DNA of 64,000 nucleotides. Origin: Polytrichum commune. Taxonomy: Eukaryota > Streptophyta > Polytrichopsida > Polytrichales > Polytrichaceae. The stretch is from the NCBI GenBank assembly GCA_950295325.1, contig OX485803.1:59783554-59847553 (forward strand), written 5' to 3'. Positions within the stretch are counted from its first letter, which is position 1; each line of letters begins with the position of its first letter. Below the pieces are notes generated by a model. It saw nothing but the letters and a program-made list of their open reading frames with translations. It was not told where the DNA came from and did no database searches. Both the position numbers and the translations under genes were made by a program. Below, piece after piece: positions 1 to 13,060 of the stretch.

Positions 1-24
1 GCTATGATGTTGAATCCGTATTTA

Positions 25-25
<1 letters not shown>

Positions 26-55
<30 letters not shown>
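26..55. repeat. (AT)n microsatellite
   Basis: Uninterrupted alternating AT of about 30 bases. Confidence 0.95.
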
Positions 56-59
<4 letters not shown>

Positions 60-664
60 GAAATAAAGTCATATGTGATAACTGTGATCACATCTATGTG
101 GTATGCATATGCATCTAGATCATTTATACAAGCTCAATTCTCAATTTAATTAATTTCCTATCATGTATGCTCATGTTGGAGTAACACCATAAATATTTAG
201 AGTATTTTCGGGCAATTTTGGACAATTTTTATGTCTTTTTCTTATATATCAAAAAGTAAACTTAAACCCCTCTGTATGACACTGAAAAGGGAATGCCCTA
301 GCGTCAGATTGTAGGAACTATTATAGAGCCTTGGTTGGACAACCAACTAGAATTGGACATGTGTGGAGGATAATCATAGGTCATAGCACTCTTCCAACCA
401 ACCACTTGTTGATTTATGATAAACTTATGGTACATGAAAATTACTAACCCCAACCTTTCATAGTAGTTGAAAGGTACTACAAAATATGCACAATCATAAA
501 ATCACCTAATTGAATGGGTCATTTAATTACTTGTGACCGAGATAATACCTCCCAAACATTTATACCCTCACCACACATGGTTCCCATGAGTCACACCAAG
601 TGTCATCCCTGTCAATTTGAGTAGAGGTGCAAAAGATAGAAGAGCCAGTCAATGAATATTCTCC

Positions 665-800
665 CACACTTTAAATGATCTCATAGACCTTCGCACTTGT
701 ATTCACTACTGAACACATGAGGGTGTTTGTCATTTTAGTACATAGTCCAATCTCATTATAGCACATGTGTTTGTGGTGTCCATTCTTAACTACAACAAGA
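665..800 (-). repeat. Dispersed repeat R1, partial copy
   Basis: Read on the minus strand it contains the R1 core: a GGACACCA-like block, then ACATGTG, then GATTGGACTA. The same order occurs in at least eight other places in the window. No coding content is visible. Confidence 0.6.
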
Positions 801-1428
801 GATTGTATTGCATGCACCTACCGAAACCGCCCCGAAATAGTATGTTCGTTGGAGGTTACTTTTTAAGATGATTTGACACCATAATGAACTTCAGTAACCA
901 TGGGCAAAACATTGAAAACAAGGGGCTAATTGCAAGATTGCCTTACCCTGGTATTATCTCGTATACATGGCCAATGATGGTTGGCTCTCCGACCAGGACG
1001 AAACTTTGGCTCTTTTCAGGCACCACTTTACATCAACAATCAATTGCAACTGGACTTCGCTTGAGAAGCGAGTTACTAACAACATATGTAACTGAATCTG
1101 ATTGGATGCCAAACTTTGACCCACTCCATAGACCACCCTAAATCTTTTGCCACAACGCAAAGCCAATAATTTGTACCACAAACATACAAGGGACTTCTAC
1201 ATGAATGGATAAAAGACATACTTGGAATCAACAATCCCTATTGCCTTCGCCATAATAACTTATAACTTATCACTCAAACAATATAAGTTATGCGTCCAGT
1301 TGAGAAGCGGGGCCACACAAGCTTTGTGGTCTATATGTTGTGACCCATGTTTGAGTTATTAATTTCTAAGGAGGACATTTGAGGCACTAGTTGATAATAT
1401 TCATATGAATGATTAGGGTAGAGGTGTT

Positions 1429-1586
1429 TACTACCGTAGGGTGTTGTCTCGTTCAACACAATATCACTAGTTCTAGGACTTTTTTTGACACATGTTGTAT
1501 CTACATTGATCAAGACAATGGTCAATCCAATGTGGAAATTAGCTTTCAACACTCAAAGTGTTGAATCAGACAACACCCTATGGTAA
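1429..1586. mobile_element. Fold-back (MITE-like) element
   Basis: The left arm (around 1431-1461) reads TAGGGTGTTGTCTCGTTCAA. The right arm (around 1556-1586) is its near-perfect reverse complement, so the unit could fold into a roughly 30-bp stem. It has no coding capacity. No target-site duplication could be fixed. Confidence 0.7.
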
Positions 1587-1589
1587 TGT

Positions 1590-3780
1590 TGCACTCATAT
1601 TTATGTACATCCAAATTGGTTGGTTAATTAACCCTCACAAAAATGTGTATTTGAACTACATATTTTCATTTTGGTCAAATTTGTTATAAGTGATCCTATA
1701 TGAAGTGCACTTTTCAAAATGATTGAATGCCTTCATGTTATTGAAGATTCAAGTTCAAATATGCAGCTTGGGCACCCTTAAATACAACTACGTACATTCT
1801 ACATTGATCATCAATGTCAAGTATGAGTATATTTTTATTTTATCCTTGATAGAAGATATTGTATAACAAAAAATTCAAACCCATGAATATATAAATTTGA
1901 AATTTGAACTTCGTGAGGCCCATATAAATTGTGTTGATGACCGTATATCGAGACCATGTTTCATATGAGTGTTTAAAACGAATACTTATGTTATTACTAA
2001 CTATCAAAACTAGTCATAACATCCCCATTATCAAAATAATAGTAAAAACTAAAAATATATTGCAAAATTGGGAGATCATAGCATAAAATAGCTATTTTTT
2101 CAACTGGTTTTCCACATTGATCCTTTGCGAGGATCTATGTGACCACTCAAAATCCATTTCACATGATGCTAGAAGACCTACTAACATTAACTATCCCGTA
2201 GTCCACCCACCAAAAATAAGTATTAAGCCCCTCTCCCCCCCCCCCCCCCCCCTTGTTCACTTGAACATGACTAGGAGAGGGTGAACGAACATAACACGTT
2301 GATGTAAATAGTCCCAACGTTCCTTATCATTATTTATTCACATGATGTTAGAATTTCATGGAAGCAATTACAATAGCCTCTTTATACATTTGTCAATGTA
2401 TTTGAAATTCTTTGTTAGCATTTTTGAGAATGTTAAGGGCCTTTTCAGTGCTTGAAGTGTCTATCACATGCATTTCTAATAAGTATCTTGGCACTTTTTT
2501 CCCCCATCATGGATTATTTTGGGTATGCATGTTTTATTCCAAGTGTCCATAGTTAACCCTTTACTACCCAAGGCTATGAAAGGTTGTCTTGAGTGCATTT
2601 CACTTGATTTTGTTTGTGGAATATTCCCAGGCAAGTTTTGAGGTGAAAATGGGATATATCTATAGGATCTTGAAACATGAAAGATGAACTATTTCCGGGG
2701 GGGAAATGGGCATCAAATGCCCTCTGGAATTCTCATAGTATAATTGTACACCGATTGTGGTAAATATTGTGGCCATATATACCATTATTACATGATGCTC
2801 ATGCACCTTACATGTGGCAACCCCATAGTATGGCCCACAACATACACCATCACACATGAAAATAATGTGCAACCCTTGTTGTAACACTTAGATCTTCTAC
2901 CACTCATCATGTTCCATTCTTTCACTCTTAGTTGCGGGTATCAAAGCTATTGAAATTGTGAATCCAAAGAACCTAACCTCATTCACTAAGTCCAAGAATC
3001 GAGGGAGAAAACATCAAAATTTGACATGAAGAGCATTTGATCCTTGAATGGTCACTACATCCAAATGGCTACCAATTAGGAGATGTGTGTGGTGTTTATG
3101 GAAAGAGCTTGTAACCTTTGCAAAAATGACTCGTAGTTTGAGAAAAATAAATGAGATTTGAAAGAAAGGTCTTCGTTTGAAGCAACCATAGGTGTTTTTG
3201 ATGGTAGGTTTTGGTGGTGAGCACCACTTTCACTAGGCTTGTGTTCACATCAAGGAGAGATAATCGCTTCGTTGAATAATTAGCAACACTAAATACTTAA
3301 TGCACTAAAGTTTTTAGTCCAACAAAAATAGTGCAATCTTCAACATGGACATTTGATGTCCAATATTATAGGTTGGTGGATAGTGTGCATCCACGATATT
3401 ATCCCCAATGTTTTAGGTTGAAAATGAGCTTCATTGGTGTATGCAATCAGGTTGCTTTCATGAATATTGCCTCTTTACCCATGCAAATTACTTTGGGACT
3501 AACTCATATTACAAAAACTTATAACATTGTTCATTCATCTGTATGGCATCAACAATATTAAATAATAAAAATAAAAGATGTTTTGATATTTTGGTAATAA
3601 GTATCTAAACAAATGTGGAATTTTGTTAAATTAGCATGGGGCAACCTAATTGCACATAGCAATGTAAATAGGAGGGCGCACAATGTTTACTATGACCAAA
3701 GTAGTGTGTGTGTGTAAGTGCGATTTTATAGAATTTGAACATATGTCTCTAACTACACTAATTATCCCTGTAAAACCACT
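1590..3780. other. Gene-free stretch
   Basis: No coding signal is seen. An 18-base poly-C run sits at 2235-2252. The rest is AT-rich, without recognisable genes or clear repeats. Confidence 0.55.
2235..2252. repeat. Poly-C run
   Basis: Eighteen consecutive C bases, preceded by CTCT. Confidence 0.95.
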
Positions 3781-5210
3781 TTTTGGGCTATCGCCTGGTC
3801 GAACGAAGCAATTTCAAAATTTTAATGAGATTCATCCGGCTATTGGCCACTGAAGACAAGGCAGTGTGAAAATGAATGGCTATCGCCGTGGTGGAAGCGG
3901 TTACTAGGCTAACCAACTGTCTCTCTCCCTCGGCACTATGAGGAGAGGGCAACCTAGGTAGAATTCAGGCTATTTTTCCATTTTTGTAAATCAGGCACAG
4001 TCTCACAGTGAAAGCAATAGGCTAGTGAAGGCGCCAACACTCAGTGATTGAGGTTGGGCGGCCAGTAGGCAACCCCAAGTGAGATGCTTGAGGGCATAGA
4101 TATAGACTTTTCTGAGCTGAGTGATTCGGACTCCGACACTACTTAAACTTTGACAGTGGAAGTAAAAGATGTTGTTCCAATGAGATATCTGTGATAAGCC
4201 TGAAATGCAAGTTGATGTTGTATGTGTATGAGCAATTGTCTGGAAATGGAATGTTGACAGGAATCTGTAAGAACTTGATAATTGAATACGAGTCAAGCGA
4301 GTAGTCTGGTGAGAAGTATCCAGAGAAAGAGAGTAGAGTTATTTTGTCGAAGAAGGAAATGAAAGACACATCAGGCACTAGGCCGGCGGTGAAATTGATT
4401 CTAAGTTTAATTCTGAGAGAGTAAGGACGGGGAAAGCCAACATTGTCTAGGAATAATGGCAGTAACATGTTAAGGGCAATAGCCGTCTGAGTGGAAGGTA
4501 CCTGACCATAAGGGCGTGGAAACTTGAGTCAGTTGTGAGAGCTAAGTTCAATCAGGAAGGAGTGAAGTTCAGAGTATGCATAGAAATTGGCATTGTCGAA
4601 GGCCAGGGCATAATCAAACTCTTAAGGGCAATAGCCGAGAGAACATTGAGAGGTCTGAAAGATAAGAACGGTTGTGCAGGTTGTGAGAGCCTTGGGCCAT
4701 CGTCGAAGAGCGTTAACCAGGCTATGACCAAAGAGACAGAGAGATAAAGCATTGGCGATGGGCAGTAACCAACTCGCCATTACCTGAGAGGCTGTGAGAG
4801 ATAAGGATGAGTCGCCTGAGAGGGGCGATTGCCTGGTAGTGAGTGAGATAATTAAATTAGGCCAAAGCATCAGAAAGGCAAGTAGTCAAAGTGAAGATTG
4901 TGAAGGTTGAGAGGCCTGGGATGGGCGAGACAACCTCCGAGAGAGACTAAGTGGCCATAGCCAGGTCCGAGGTAGGGAGCCTGAGAGACGAGAGTAGTCA
5001 TTACCCGGCAATACCGAGGTAGGATATCGCCAAAGTAGACCATGTTTACGAGAGGGAGAGATGAAGGCAAGGCGTCAGTAGCTGGTAGGCCATAGGCTGA
5101 CAGGCGTTACCTGAGGAAGAGGAGACGTTACCAGCAAAGAGTAAGGTTAATTCTTGTGTAAGACTGAGTAAAAGTAACAGATTAAAGCTTTAACACAGGA
5201 TATCGCCTAG
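3781..5210. repeat. Purine-rich block with recurring GGCNATNNCC motifs
   Basis: This block differs in composition from its flanks: it is rich in GAG and AGAGA and in words such as GGCTATCGCC, GGCAATAGCC, GGCGATTGCC, GGCCATAGCC and GATATCGCC. I count about fifteen at irregular spacing. Many are near-palindromic. No long frame or known domain is seen. It could be an LTR or a fragment of a large unrecognised element. Confidence 0.45.
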
Positions 5211-5740
5211 CTTACTATGCATTGCTTTATATATTGACAATGTGGGTGAATTTTAGATGAGTTGCCAGGTACACCGGAAGAACAAGATGATGGCTACTGG
5301 TTCCGCGACACGAACATGATGGTTGTAAGTTAATCGAAGAATTAATTAAATTGTTGAATTACGCAATTGAGATTCATGATGAGCAAAGACTATACGGTTA
5401 CTAAGACATTACCCCGGACTTTGTCCAGATTATGAGCCATTGACAATTTGCCGAGCTCTTGAGCTTCATAACTGACATAGGTCGAAAACCATAGAGTGAT
5501 AGAACACTTTCCTTTGAGATAGGACAGACAACACTCACGACTGAACCTACACATATGAACTAATAAGGATGGGAATTGAGAAAATAAGTTAAGATTGGAG
5601 AGCATAAATAATGAGAATTAACCATAATGTTATTAAGAACCTTAATCCAATGTGACATTAACCCTTATAGACACTAGCTCAGTCTTCCTGGAGACCTTGT
5701 TCCCTGGGTTTTTGTGGTTTTAAGAACATAGCAAAAACTT

Positions 5741-5935
5741 ACTACAATCCCATTTCATATGTGTTACTATTCGGAGTTACTCATGATTTGCACTTTTAGT
5801 AATGGAATTTAGTAGGTTGTTCGGACTTTATAGAAACATAAATGACTTTGTTTGGTAGAATATTTACATTCTCGTTAAATAGTTATAGCACAACATGTAA
5901 CTCTGAATAGTAACATGCACTAATTGGGATAATCA
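5741..5935. mobile_element. Fold-back element, family M1
   Basis: Inverted arms of about 50 bases contain TGTTACTATTCGGAGTTAC on the left and its near reverse complement around 5895-5920. The arm resembles the arm of the fold-back at 53,269-53,493 (ACCATTTGGAGTTATG), so I group them as one family. Non-coding. Confidence 0.65.
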
Positions 5936-6629
5936 ATGTAGCATTTTTCCTCAAGAAAATATAACATCGTATAAATTATGTTTTCACGCACCTAAATATT
6001 TTTGGTAATGATCAAGCCAATACATTATTTAAGGCCAACTTGATGGCCGCTTGTCATTAGGTGATTTGGCATCGCCCTGCTTATTATTGTCATTGTCTCT
6101 TCAACATTTAACTTAAAATGAGGTGAAGGTTGAATATTTGATGGCCACTTGTCAAGTTGTCATTGGAGACTTGGTGGCCACTTCCCAAAGTAAAAGGTCA
6201 ATCGAGACTCCCTCATTCCCTCTCACACAAAAAGATGAATTTCCCACTTGAGGCCGGTTCATGTGGGGTCCCAAGTCCCAAATCCCAAGTCATGTTAGCA
6301 AGTCCCAACATGGAGGCAAAGACCCAACTTTTGAGCCTCGAGACACCATTAAAACATGGTTAATTATCATTAAAGTCGGATTTTGATTATTTTATGCAAA
6401 ATATTTGTGGGGCTTGTGTTGAGAATTAGGTCTAGCTTTTTGCTCGACCCAACTCTCAGCACAAGTCCCAAGCCTCACTTCCCAAAAAAAACGTTGCCAT
6501 GTAGGTACCCAAGTGTTACTTGGAACCCCATGTAGAGTGGCAAGTCCCAACTTCCATGCTCTCAATGGTTGAGATTGCACGGATTGACTTCGATTGACTT
6601 TGATTGGGACTTAGGACTTGGAACCCCCA
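5936..6629. repeat. Non-coding stretch with repeated AAGTCCCAA words
   Basis: From about 6,240 to 6,625 the words AAGTCCCAA, TCCCAAGTC and ACTTGGAACCCC recur in both orientations. No gene is seen. This may be a decayed inverted-repeat element, but the boundaries are not clear. Confidence 0.35.
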
Positions 6630-6788
6630 TTACATTATTAAGCATTGTGCATTCGTTCATGTGGGCCCTGAGAATATAACCATGGGATGCCCCAATTCAT
6701 ATTAAGTCTGAATATGCACTAGGTTGGAGCATCCATGGTTATGTTCTCAAGACCCACATGAATGAATGCACACTGCTTAATAACGTTA
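6630..6788. mobile_element. Fold-back (MITE-like) element
   Basis: The two halves are inverted copies. The left half runs from TTATTAAGCATTGTGCATTC through ATAACCATGG, and the right half returns through CCATGGTTAT to GAATGCACACTGCTTAATAA. The stem is about 60 bases with a short AT-rich loop. It has no coding capacity. Confidence 0.8.
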
Positions 6789-7474
6789 TGCCGTGTGAAC
6801 CAACCCTTATACCACTAATTTGAAGACATGGGTGTAGAGACAACAAGGAGGAGATGCAATTTGTCGTGTGCCACATTCGTCGTATAGAACAATTATCATG
6901 GGCCATGTCAATACCCATCTTTAGTGAAGTTAGCATCACTTCATTGGATATTTCTCTCACCGTGGGTGCAAGGGTTAAAGGACGAATCTTACAAAGGAGA
7001 AACGTGTGGCCACACTTGAACATTGTGATAGGGATAGTCACACTAATTTAGACATGTTGAATGTTCTTGGCCAATAAGAGAGCATGTCGGAACACTATTC
7101 AACCGATACCAAGCGTTATCCTTCTTAGAAAATTATCATCCACCAAATCTCTACCATAACATTCACGCCTGAATTTGGAGCTTCCGTCACATCTCATGAA
7201 ATTAACCGGGTGCAATACCCTAGATGTTTCTTGAATTTTTCATGACGCCTTGAACAAGAAAAACTCATATATTTGATGGTGATGAATTCAAATTTAATAA
7301 TAATAACAATAATCATAAACCCTTTGTCTAGCAAGATATTGGGTTGGACAACATAGTCCAACATTAGCATGTGGTTGTAGTCCATGAGCGAAGAGACTCT
7401 TCATTTATGCTCGCTGCCTCCTTAGGAAGCCAAACTTTATATCTATCTAAGATAGATGTGTTTGATTCCAACAC

Positions 7475-7760
7475 AACAGTAATATGAACACCTTTGTTTG
7501 AGTGGTCTATGATTAGGTGTGGATCTAAAGTCGGACACCATAAAGACACGTGTTTAAAAGTGATTGGACTACATGTTCAAGATACGTGAACCATTCTAAA
7601 TTCAATGATCAACATGATTGGGGGGATATGTATGACCACTCAATGAGCACAAAGACTCTACCTTTTTTAATGAATGAGGTATTCAAACGAGCTTCAAAAT
7701 TTATGAAGCAAATGGCTACATGCGCAATTTGGATTCGCTAATCATCTAGTAGTGATTGCA
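7475..7760 (+). repeat. Dispersed repeat R1 copy
   Basis: Contains the ordered R1 blocks: GTGTGGATCTAA, GGACACCATAAAGACACGTG, GATTGGACTACATG, a segment ending GTATGACCA, and the terminal GATTCGCTAATCATCT. It aligns by eye with the copies at 14.2 and 55.0 kb. No coding content. Confidence 0.7.
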
Positions 7761-7799
7761 TGTTTCATATCCAGGGCACAAATGCTAGACATCCCATGA

Positions 7800-8225
7800 A
7801 GGAATTGTGCACAAGAGTCAGACAACTCCCAATTGAAGATCTTTGCGTTGGAGTTGGACAACTCCAACTAAGTGTTAGAAACCTCCCTTTGGAAGATCTT
7901 TGTGTTGGTGTTAGAGAGCTCCAACCAAAAGATAGGAATATGAGTTAGACAACTCCCAACAGATGGATGTTATTCATTGGAGCTAGATAACTCTCAAAGA
8001 ATAAATCTAGATGGAAATAGACAGTTCCAACTAGAAGACTGGATTAACGAATCTAGTTAAAATTAAATGGTTCTAACTATAAAAATGGATGAATGAATCT
8101 AGTTGGAATTAGATAGTTCCAACTAGAAGATTGGATGAATGAATATAGTGAAAATTAGATGATTCTAACCATAAAAATGGATGAATGAATCAAGTTGGAA
8201 TTAGATAGATCCAACTAAAAGATTG
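7800..8225. repeat. Minisatellite of about 46 bp, hairpin-bearing
   Basis: The word GGATGAATGAAT or a close variant recurs at about 8041, 8087, 8132 and 8179. Alternate units carry GTTGGAATTAGATAGTTCCAAC-like inverted halves, giving a higher-order period of about 92 bp. Units upstream to 7,800 are more diverged but keep the GTTGGA and TCCAAC halves. Confidence 0.7.
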
Positions 8226-8569
8226 TGATTGAGCCAAAAGATACAAAAGGATCATATGGTGAAATGGTCTATTTATATAGATAAGGAAGCTTCAATATAA
8301 ATTTATTAAGACTTGAAACTTCTAAAATATCTCTTAGATACTATGGATAAAGATGGATAAGATTAGGAGTGCCTTTGGGTATAAGAGAGAGCTCGGGGGA
8401 GGAGAGAGGATTATCTTTTGCCTTTCTCCTATGATCGGGTGGTTCGAGCCCATAGCAATCACAATATTGTGTTTGAGTTGTAAAGCTTCGTAATGTACAA
8501 AGTTTGAAAGTTCCTAAGACTAGTGCCTCAAGTACATTCATGATTGTATTATTCTCGTGTGAAACATGA
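8226..8569. other. Gene-free stretch
   Basis: Nothing recognisable. Short frames only. Confidence 0.5.
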
Positions 8570-8885
8570 ACGTGATAGAGAGGGAATTGTCGTATACAAG
8601 CGTGCCTCTCATTCATTCAACGTGAAATCCTTGAAATAGTATGCAACCCGAAGGCTACTCCTTAGTTGAATTGACATTGGAATTAGCTTCTTCTTTTTTG
8701 GGCACAAATTGAAAAATCAATTGCAAGGAATCAAAATACAAACACCCCGGGAGAACACATTGGAATTAACTTTAAAGATCTCAACTTATTTTATTGGAGG
8801 TCATTTAAGATAAATCAACGATAACCCTATTGGAGAGTCAAGTTTTTATGTTGGATAGATGAGAGACACACTCATATGTGATAGT
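8570..8885 (+). repeat. Dispersed repeat R3, copy 1
   Basis: Shares an ordered series of blocks with 30,755-30,972: AGAGAGGGAA, CTCATTCAT, GAAATAGTATGCAA, TTGACATTGGAAT and TTGATGTTGGAT-like words. Function unknown. Probably an old dispersed element. Confidence 0.6.
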
Positions 8886-8944
8886 TTCCTCGCTCCGGTT
8901 GGACAAAGTATGTTATTTTCTCATTCATAGTAATTCCAAGTTCG

Positions 8945-8945
8945 C

Positions 8946-9022
<77 letters not shown>
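8945..9022. repeat. (AT)n(GA)n compound microsatellite
   Basis: About 16 bases of alternating AT followed directly by about 60 bases of alternating GA. Confidence 0.95.
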
Positions 9023-9025
<3 letters not shown>

Positions 9026-10005
9026 CATTGTGAACATTGGCTAAATAGTCAAAGCTCGTTGGAGCATTGACTAAGCCTCCACCGGTTGTCAAGTAAGTTG
9101 AGAAAGGGAATGAACAAAAGAGAAAAGTTCATGGTGTGTCTCCAATGCCAAGTCCTTGACTCGGGAAAGACAATTTGCAAAGGACAAGTACGCTAAATAC
9201 TCCTATTAGTGTGGGTGGAAAACTAGCATGGAAATAACGCTTTAATTGTCTAGTCATGGTGGAAATAACACGTGTTCTAAGACCCTAGGTCTTCCCCACG
9301 CTCTTCCTCGAGGCTTTCAACCATCTCCTTATGTAATAATCACTTTACATCAAAAGTAGCATATAATTAAAACGTTCGCCCACATCCAGTTCCCAGAGAC
9401 CATTGAGTGTGGGTCACACTCAGTTCAAACTATGGTTTTGACGTGGGTTGAGAATTAATGTCACCCACATTAAATCTCAATATGAGATTTGATGTGAGGT
9501 CTAATACATGATTATTGCGGTTCACATTAATAGGACTATTTAGTGTAGTGGTGTGAGTTGGGAGCCTATGGGGAATTGACTCCCTTTATTATACCCGGTG
9601 GATGAAAGCAAGGTTTGAATTTCATGTGTCACCCCGATCTGTCCTCTTGAACCAAAACTAAAAAACTTTCAAAAACATTATGAGAATTCTTTATCTTGAG
9701 TAGTATGTTTCAATACGACTTATGTAGGTTTAGCCTTCAATATTCATCATCGACCCACACAAATGATCTTGTAATCATAGGTTGGGAACGTGAGACAATT
9801 GTTGTTTGCATGATAAGTCATGAAAGACACTCCTTTTTAATATTTCTCATCAACTTTAATGTCCACTCAAATTATACATATATCAAAGTTCAATTATTAT
9901 GACTTTCAATTCAAAGAGGTCCTAGGTTGATACCCTACTTCCTCCAACCTTCCTACATACTACAACCCCGGTTGTTCACTTACACTATGTCTTACGTTTG
10001 TTTGA
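9023..10005. other. Gene-free stretch
   Basis: No gene or clear repeat recognised. Confidence 0.5.
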
Positions 10006-10009
10006 AGAA

Positions 10010-12665
10010 ACGAGAAAATCCGTGACCAAAATTCGGCTAAATCTTTGAAGATGTTCAATGTTTCTTGGAGATTGTAATCCACCATTTTCCATGATAGTAA
10101 AGTATCTTTGAAGTGGGCCTCATGTCCTCTAATGGCTAAGCTATTGGGGAGGCTCTAATAGTAGTAACACATGCAACCCAACTTGACTTGACTCCCTCCG
10201 ACCAAATGTTGCGTTTGACTCACACTATGCGTGGCAATTGTTGCAAAGCACGAAAATTGGTGATGAAAATTTGGGCACGAAGTGGAAATGGTTCAATTTT
10301 TCCAAGAGGATGTCATCAACCATCATCATCATCATCATCATCATGGAGAGGTACAAGTGACGGCCCCGATTTCCCATGGCCCGGGAAGTTGGGATAACAA
10401 ACTTATCTTTGCATAACTTTCTCCAACCGAATGTTACGGTGTTTGTTTGTTTGTTTGTTTGAATAACTCACATTACGGTGTTTGTTTGTTGGAGATTGAG
10501 AAAAATGGATGATGAAAACTTGGCTAAACGTTTGAAGAAAATTCAATGTTTCCAAAAAAGGTGTCAAACACCAACATTGTTTATGGGGCACAAATGAAGA
10601 TAGTTCAATGATGTGTTTAAGTACATTTGGACAAATTTTGAAAATTTGGACTTTTTGGTTGCTTCAAATTTATTGGCGGAAACGTGCATAGATACTGAAG
10701 TTTTATTGGAGATATGTGAATCCGTAGTGATCACTAGGATATCAAGCTATTACTATATGACATTAAAAGTCATAATTTTAGTGCTAAATATGAGTAAATA
10801 AATGTCAACTAGTGAAAATACAATCAAAATAATTGCTATAATGTTATCATAATAAATTTGCATTTTCTATCAAAGGATCTTGCCATACAATCTTATCCTA
10901 GGATTCCATATGAGAACTCAACATGTTATAATTCAAGACTTGGACATAGTCCAATATTATTTATATCTAGTTTTAATTGCAAAAGAGAAACAACCGCCTT
11001 TTTAATTTTTCACTTTCTCAACCCACTCTCACACTGGATGGGGATTAGGAAAATATCCCAAGAGATGGACTATTCACATTCCAAATTATTCACAAATTAT
11101 AAGGATGCGAAAACATGTGTCTAGCACTGCACATGCTATCAAATTGGTTACAAAAACGAATGATTTCCGATGTATTTAATTTATATTTATATTTAATTTA
11201 TATTGAGTTCTCATCCCACTTTGCACACCATAACATTACACAACTCCTTGGTTGTGTGTTGTGGGACCAATACCACATGAGGATTGTTTGTCTTTCATCC
11301 ACGGATTCCTTCTTTATGAGGAGCACTCATGTTTTGTACTGTGAACTTTTCGACAAGCAATTGCAAATTATCAGAGTATTTTAATCACAACCTCTTTCTT
11401 TGGAAAGAGACCATCATGTGGTTGCTTAATACACTCCAAACTTTGTAACGTCGACCTCCTTAATATCACTCCTTCTCTTATATCCCGAATTGTAGGGAAT
11501 TGAAGTTCTCAATTTAAGTCCCCCTCCTTGTTGTCACATTTTCCTCCCAAAAATCATGGATTTCGACAACAAAATAAACCACCACAGAATTCAAACCACA
11601 TGCTCGCACACATGATGTTGTCATCATTATAATTAATGCCGATATTGTAATGTTGACTTTGTGTTATTTCATAGTGTCACACACTACACTAATTCCCTTT
11701 TATCATGCATCCATGTTAACAATATAAAACTCCTGAACGTCACGTGCACTTTGGTCGCCGCAAACGTGATATTACGGAATTTAGAGTGTAATGTTATCAC
11801 GGTCATAGTCCAACATGAATGATTACTTTGAAAACATATTCAATGCTTTTAACTTCCAAGAGGATGTCATCCATCCACTATCATCCTTTCATGGTGGGAA
11901 GGTTATAGTTGAGGAGCTAATAAGGGGCTCAGATATAGTGGTCACGTCCCAAGAGACAAGCTATCTGCCTTCCAAATTACCGACGAATTATAACAACATG
12001 AAAAAAATCAATATCAAAATCCAACACTGCATGCACTACACAAAAACTTTTGAAAAAGCCGAAATTTTTCTTACGGTTTATTTTTTAAAATAAAAATAAA
12101 AAACTAACAGATTTTGAACGACTTTCAAAGTCTTATCCTCTGTGCATGGCCATTGTCCAACATGAATGATAAAAATTTGGCTAACTAGAGTTTATGTAGA
12201 AAGTTCCTCAAAGAGGCTCAAAGAGGGACGGAACCGTGGGTTTAATCCTTCTTTGAGAATGCTTTCTATTAAGAGCTTATTAGCTCGTTGTGTGTTGGAG
12301 CATGTTTTGAAAGTTGGGTGAAAACTTTTGGTACCTCCTCTTCTCACCTCGAAAACTTGGAGAGAATCTTAGGATTTAAAATAGGGTATGCGCACGGGAC
12401 CCATTGTCCTAAATCTTGGATTGGCCTATGCAAATCAACTAGCTTGGCCCACCTATCCTAGTGGGACAAGCTAGAAAGTCGATCTTTAATAGCATGCCAC
12501 CACTCTTTGTGTATGATGACTTTGTGTTGATTCTCATAAACTCAGGGTGACTTTGTGACAAAACCTATGGTTTCACTTCCCAAATAACTTTGATGTTAAA
12601 AAGAATGATAATTTAATGCTTCCAAGAGGATGTCATCCACCATCATCTTTCATCATGGTAAGGCA
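10010..12665 (+). repeat. Cluster of degenerate repeats around CCAAGAGGATGTCATC
   Basis: The block AAATTTGGCTAA, then TTCAATG, then CCAAGAGGATGTCATCNACC, then a CATCATC stretch recurs in whole or part near 10,030, 10,300, 10,520, 11,860 and 12,610. An (ATC)n tract (about 10,312-10,345) grew from the CATC part of one copy, and a (GTTT)n tract lies at about 10,439-10,461. No reading frame is shared between copies, so this reads as a diverged local repeat rather than genes. Confidence 0.5.
12205..12475 (-). repeat. Dispersed repeat R2, copy 1
   Basis: Inverted relative to 35,105-35,345. Both carry the string of blocks for AGAGGGA, GAGCTCATTAGCTCGT-like sequence, ACCTC, CCTAAATC, GGCCTATGCAA and AGCTTGGCCCACC. 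Non-coding. Confidence 0.6.
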
Positions 12666-12699
12666 CCTAAGGTAGATGGGTCTTAAATGTCTACTTTTC

Positions 12700-13060
12700 T
12701 CTACTAGCCCACTTCTCATAGGATATTGACCATGTGATTATCATCAGATGGTTAGCACATCCAAATCGAGGTTGTAGTCACTTTCCTCACAATTTGTGAT
12801 GCTCGTGTGAACGTCTTATTCATTTTCAAATTGAAGATTCTCGTGCTCAGCAAGTGGTCATATTGGTCCCCCCCCCGGAATTATACTGACCATTGAACCT
12901 ATAATGGTTATCATATTTTAAACCCATAATCCAATCTCTTCAAAACACATGTCTTTCTAGTATTTGTTGTTGGAGCCACACAAAATCACATACCACTTGC
13001 ACATAAGTGTCTAAGTAAGAGGAGTAACCGAATTAGGCACGTCTACACTTAACACATAGT
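12700..13060 (-). repeat. Dispersed repeat R1 copy, inverted
   Basis: On the minus strand it reads from GTGCCTAATTCGGTTACT through GTGGCTCCAA, AGACATGTG and GATTGGATTA to GGATGTGCTAACCATC. It is the inverted partner of the copy at 14,185-14,510. It includes an eight-base C run near 12,870. Confidence 0.75.

Larger units (their letters stand above)
1..1428. other. Gene-free stretch
   Basis: I see no gene here. Reading frames are short and overlap on both strands. An (AT)n run lies at 26-55 and an R1 dispersed-repeat copy at about 665-800. Confidence 0.6.

Noticed and set aside
9540-9640. tRNA-like A and B boxes suggesting another SINE
   Set aside because: GGTTTGAATTTC is a weak B box and the spacing to any A box is too long.
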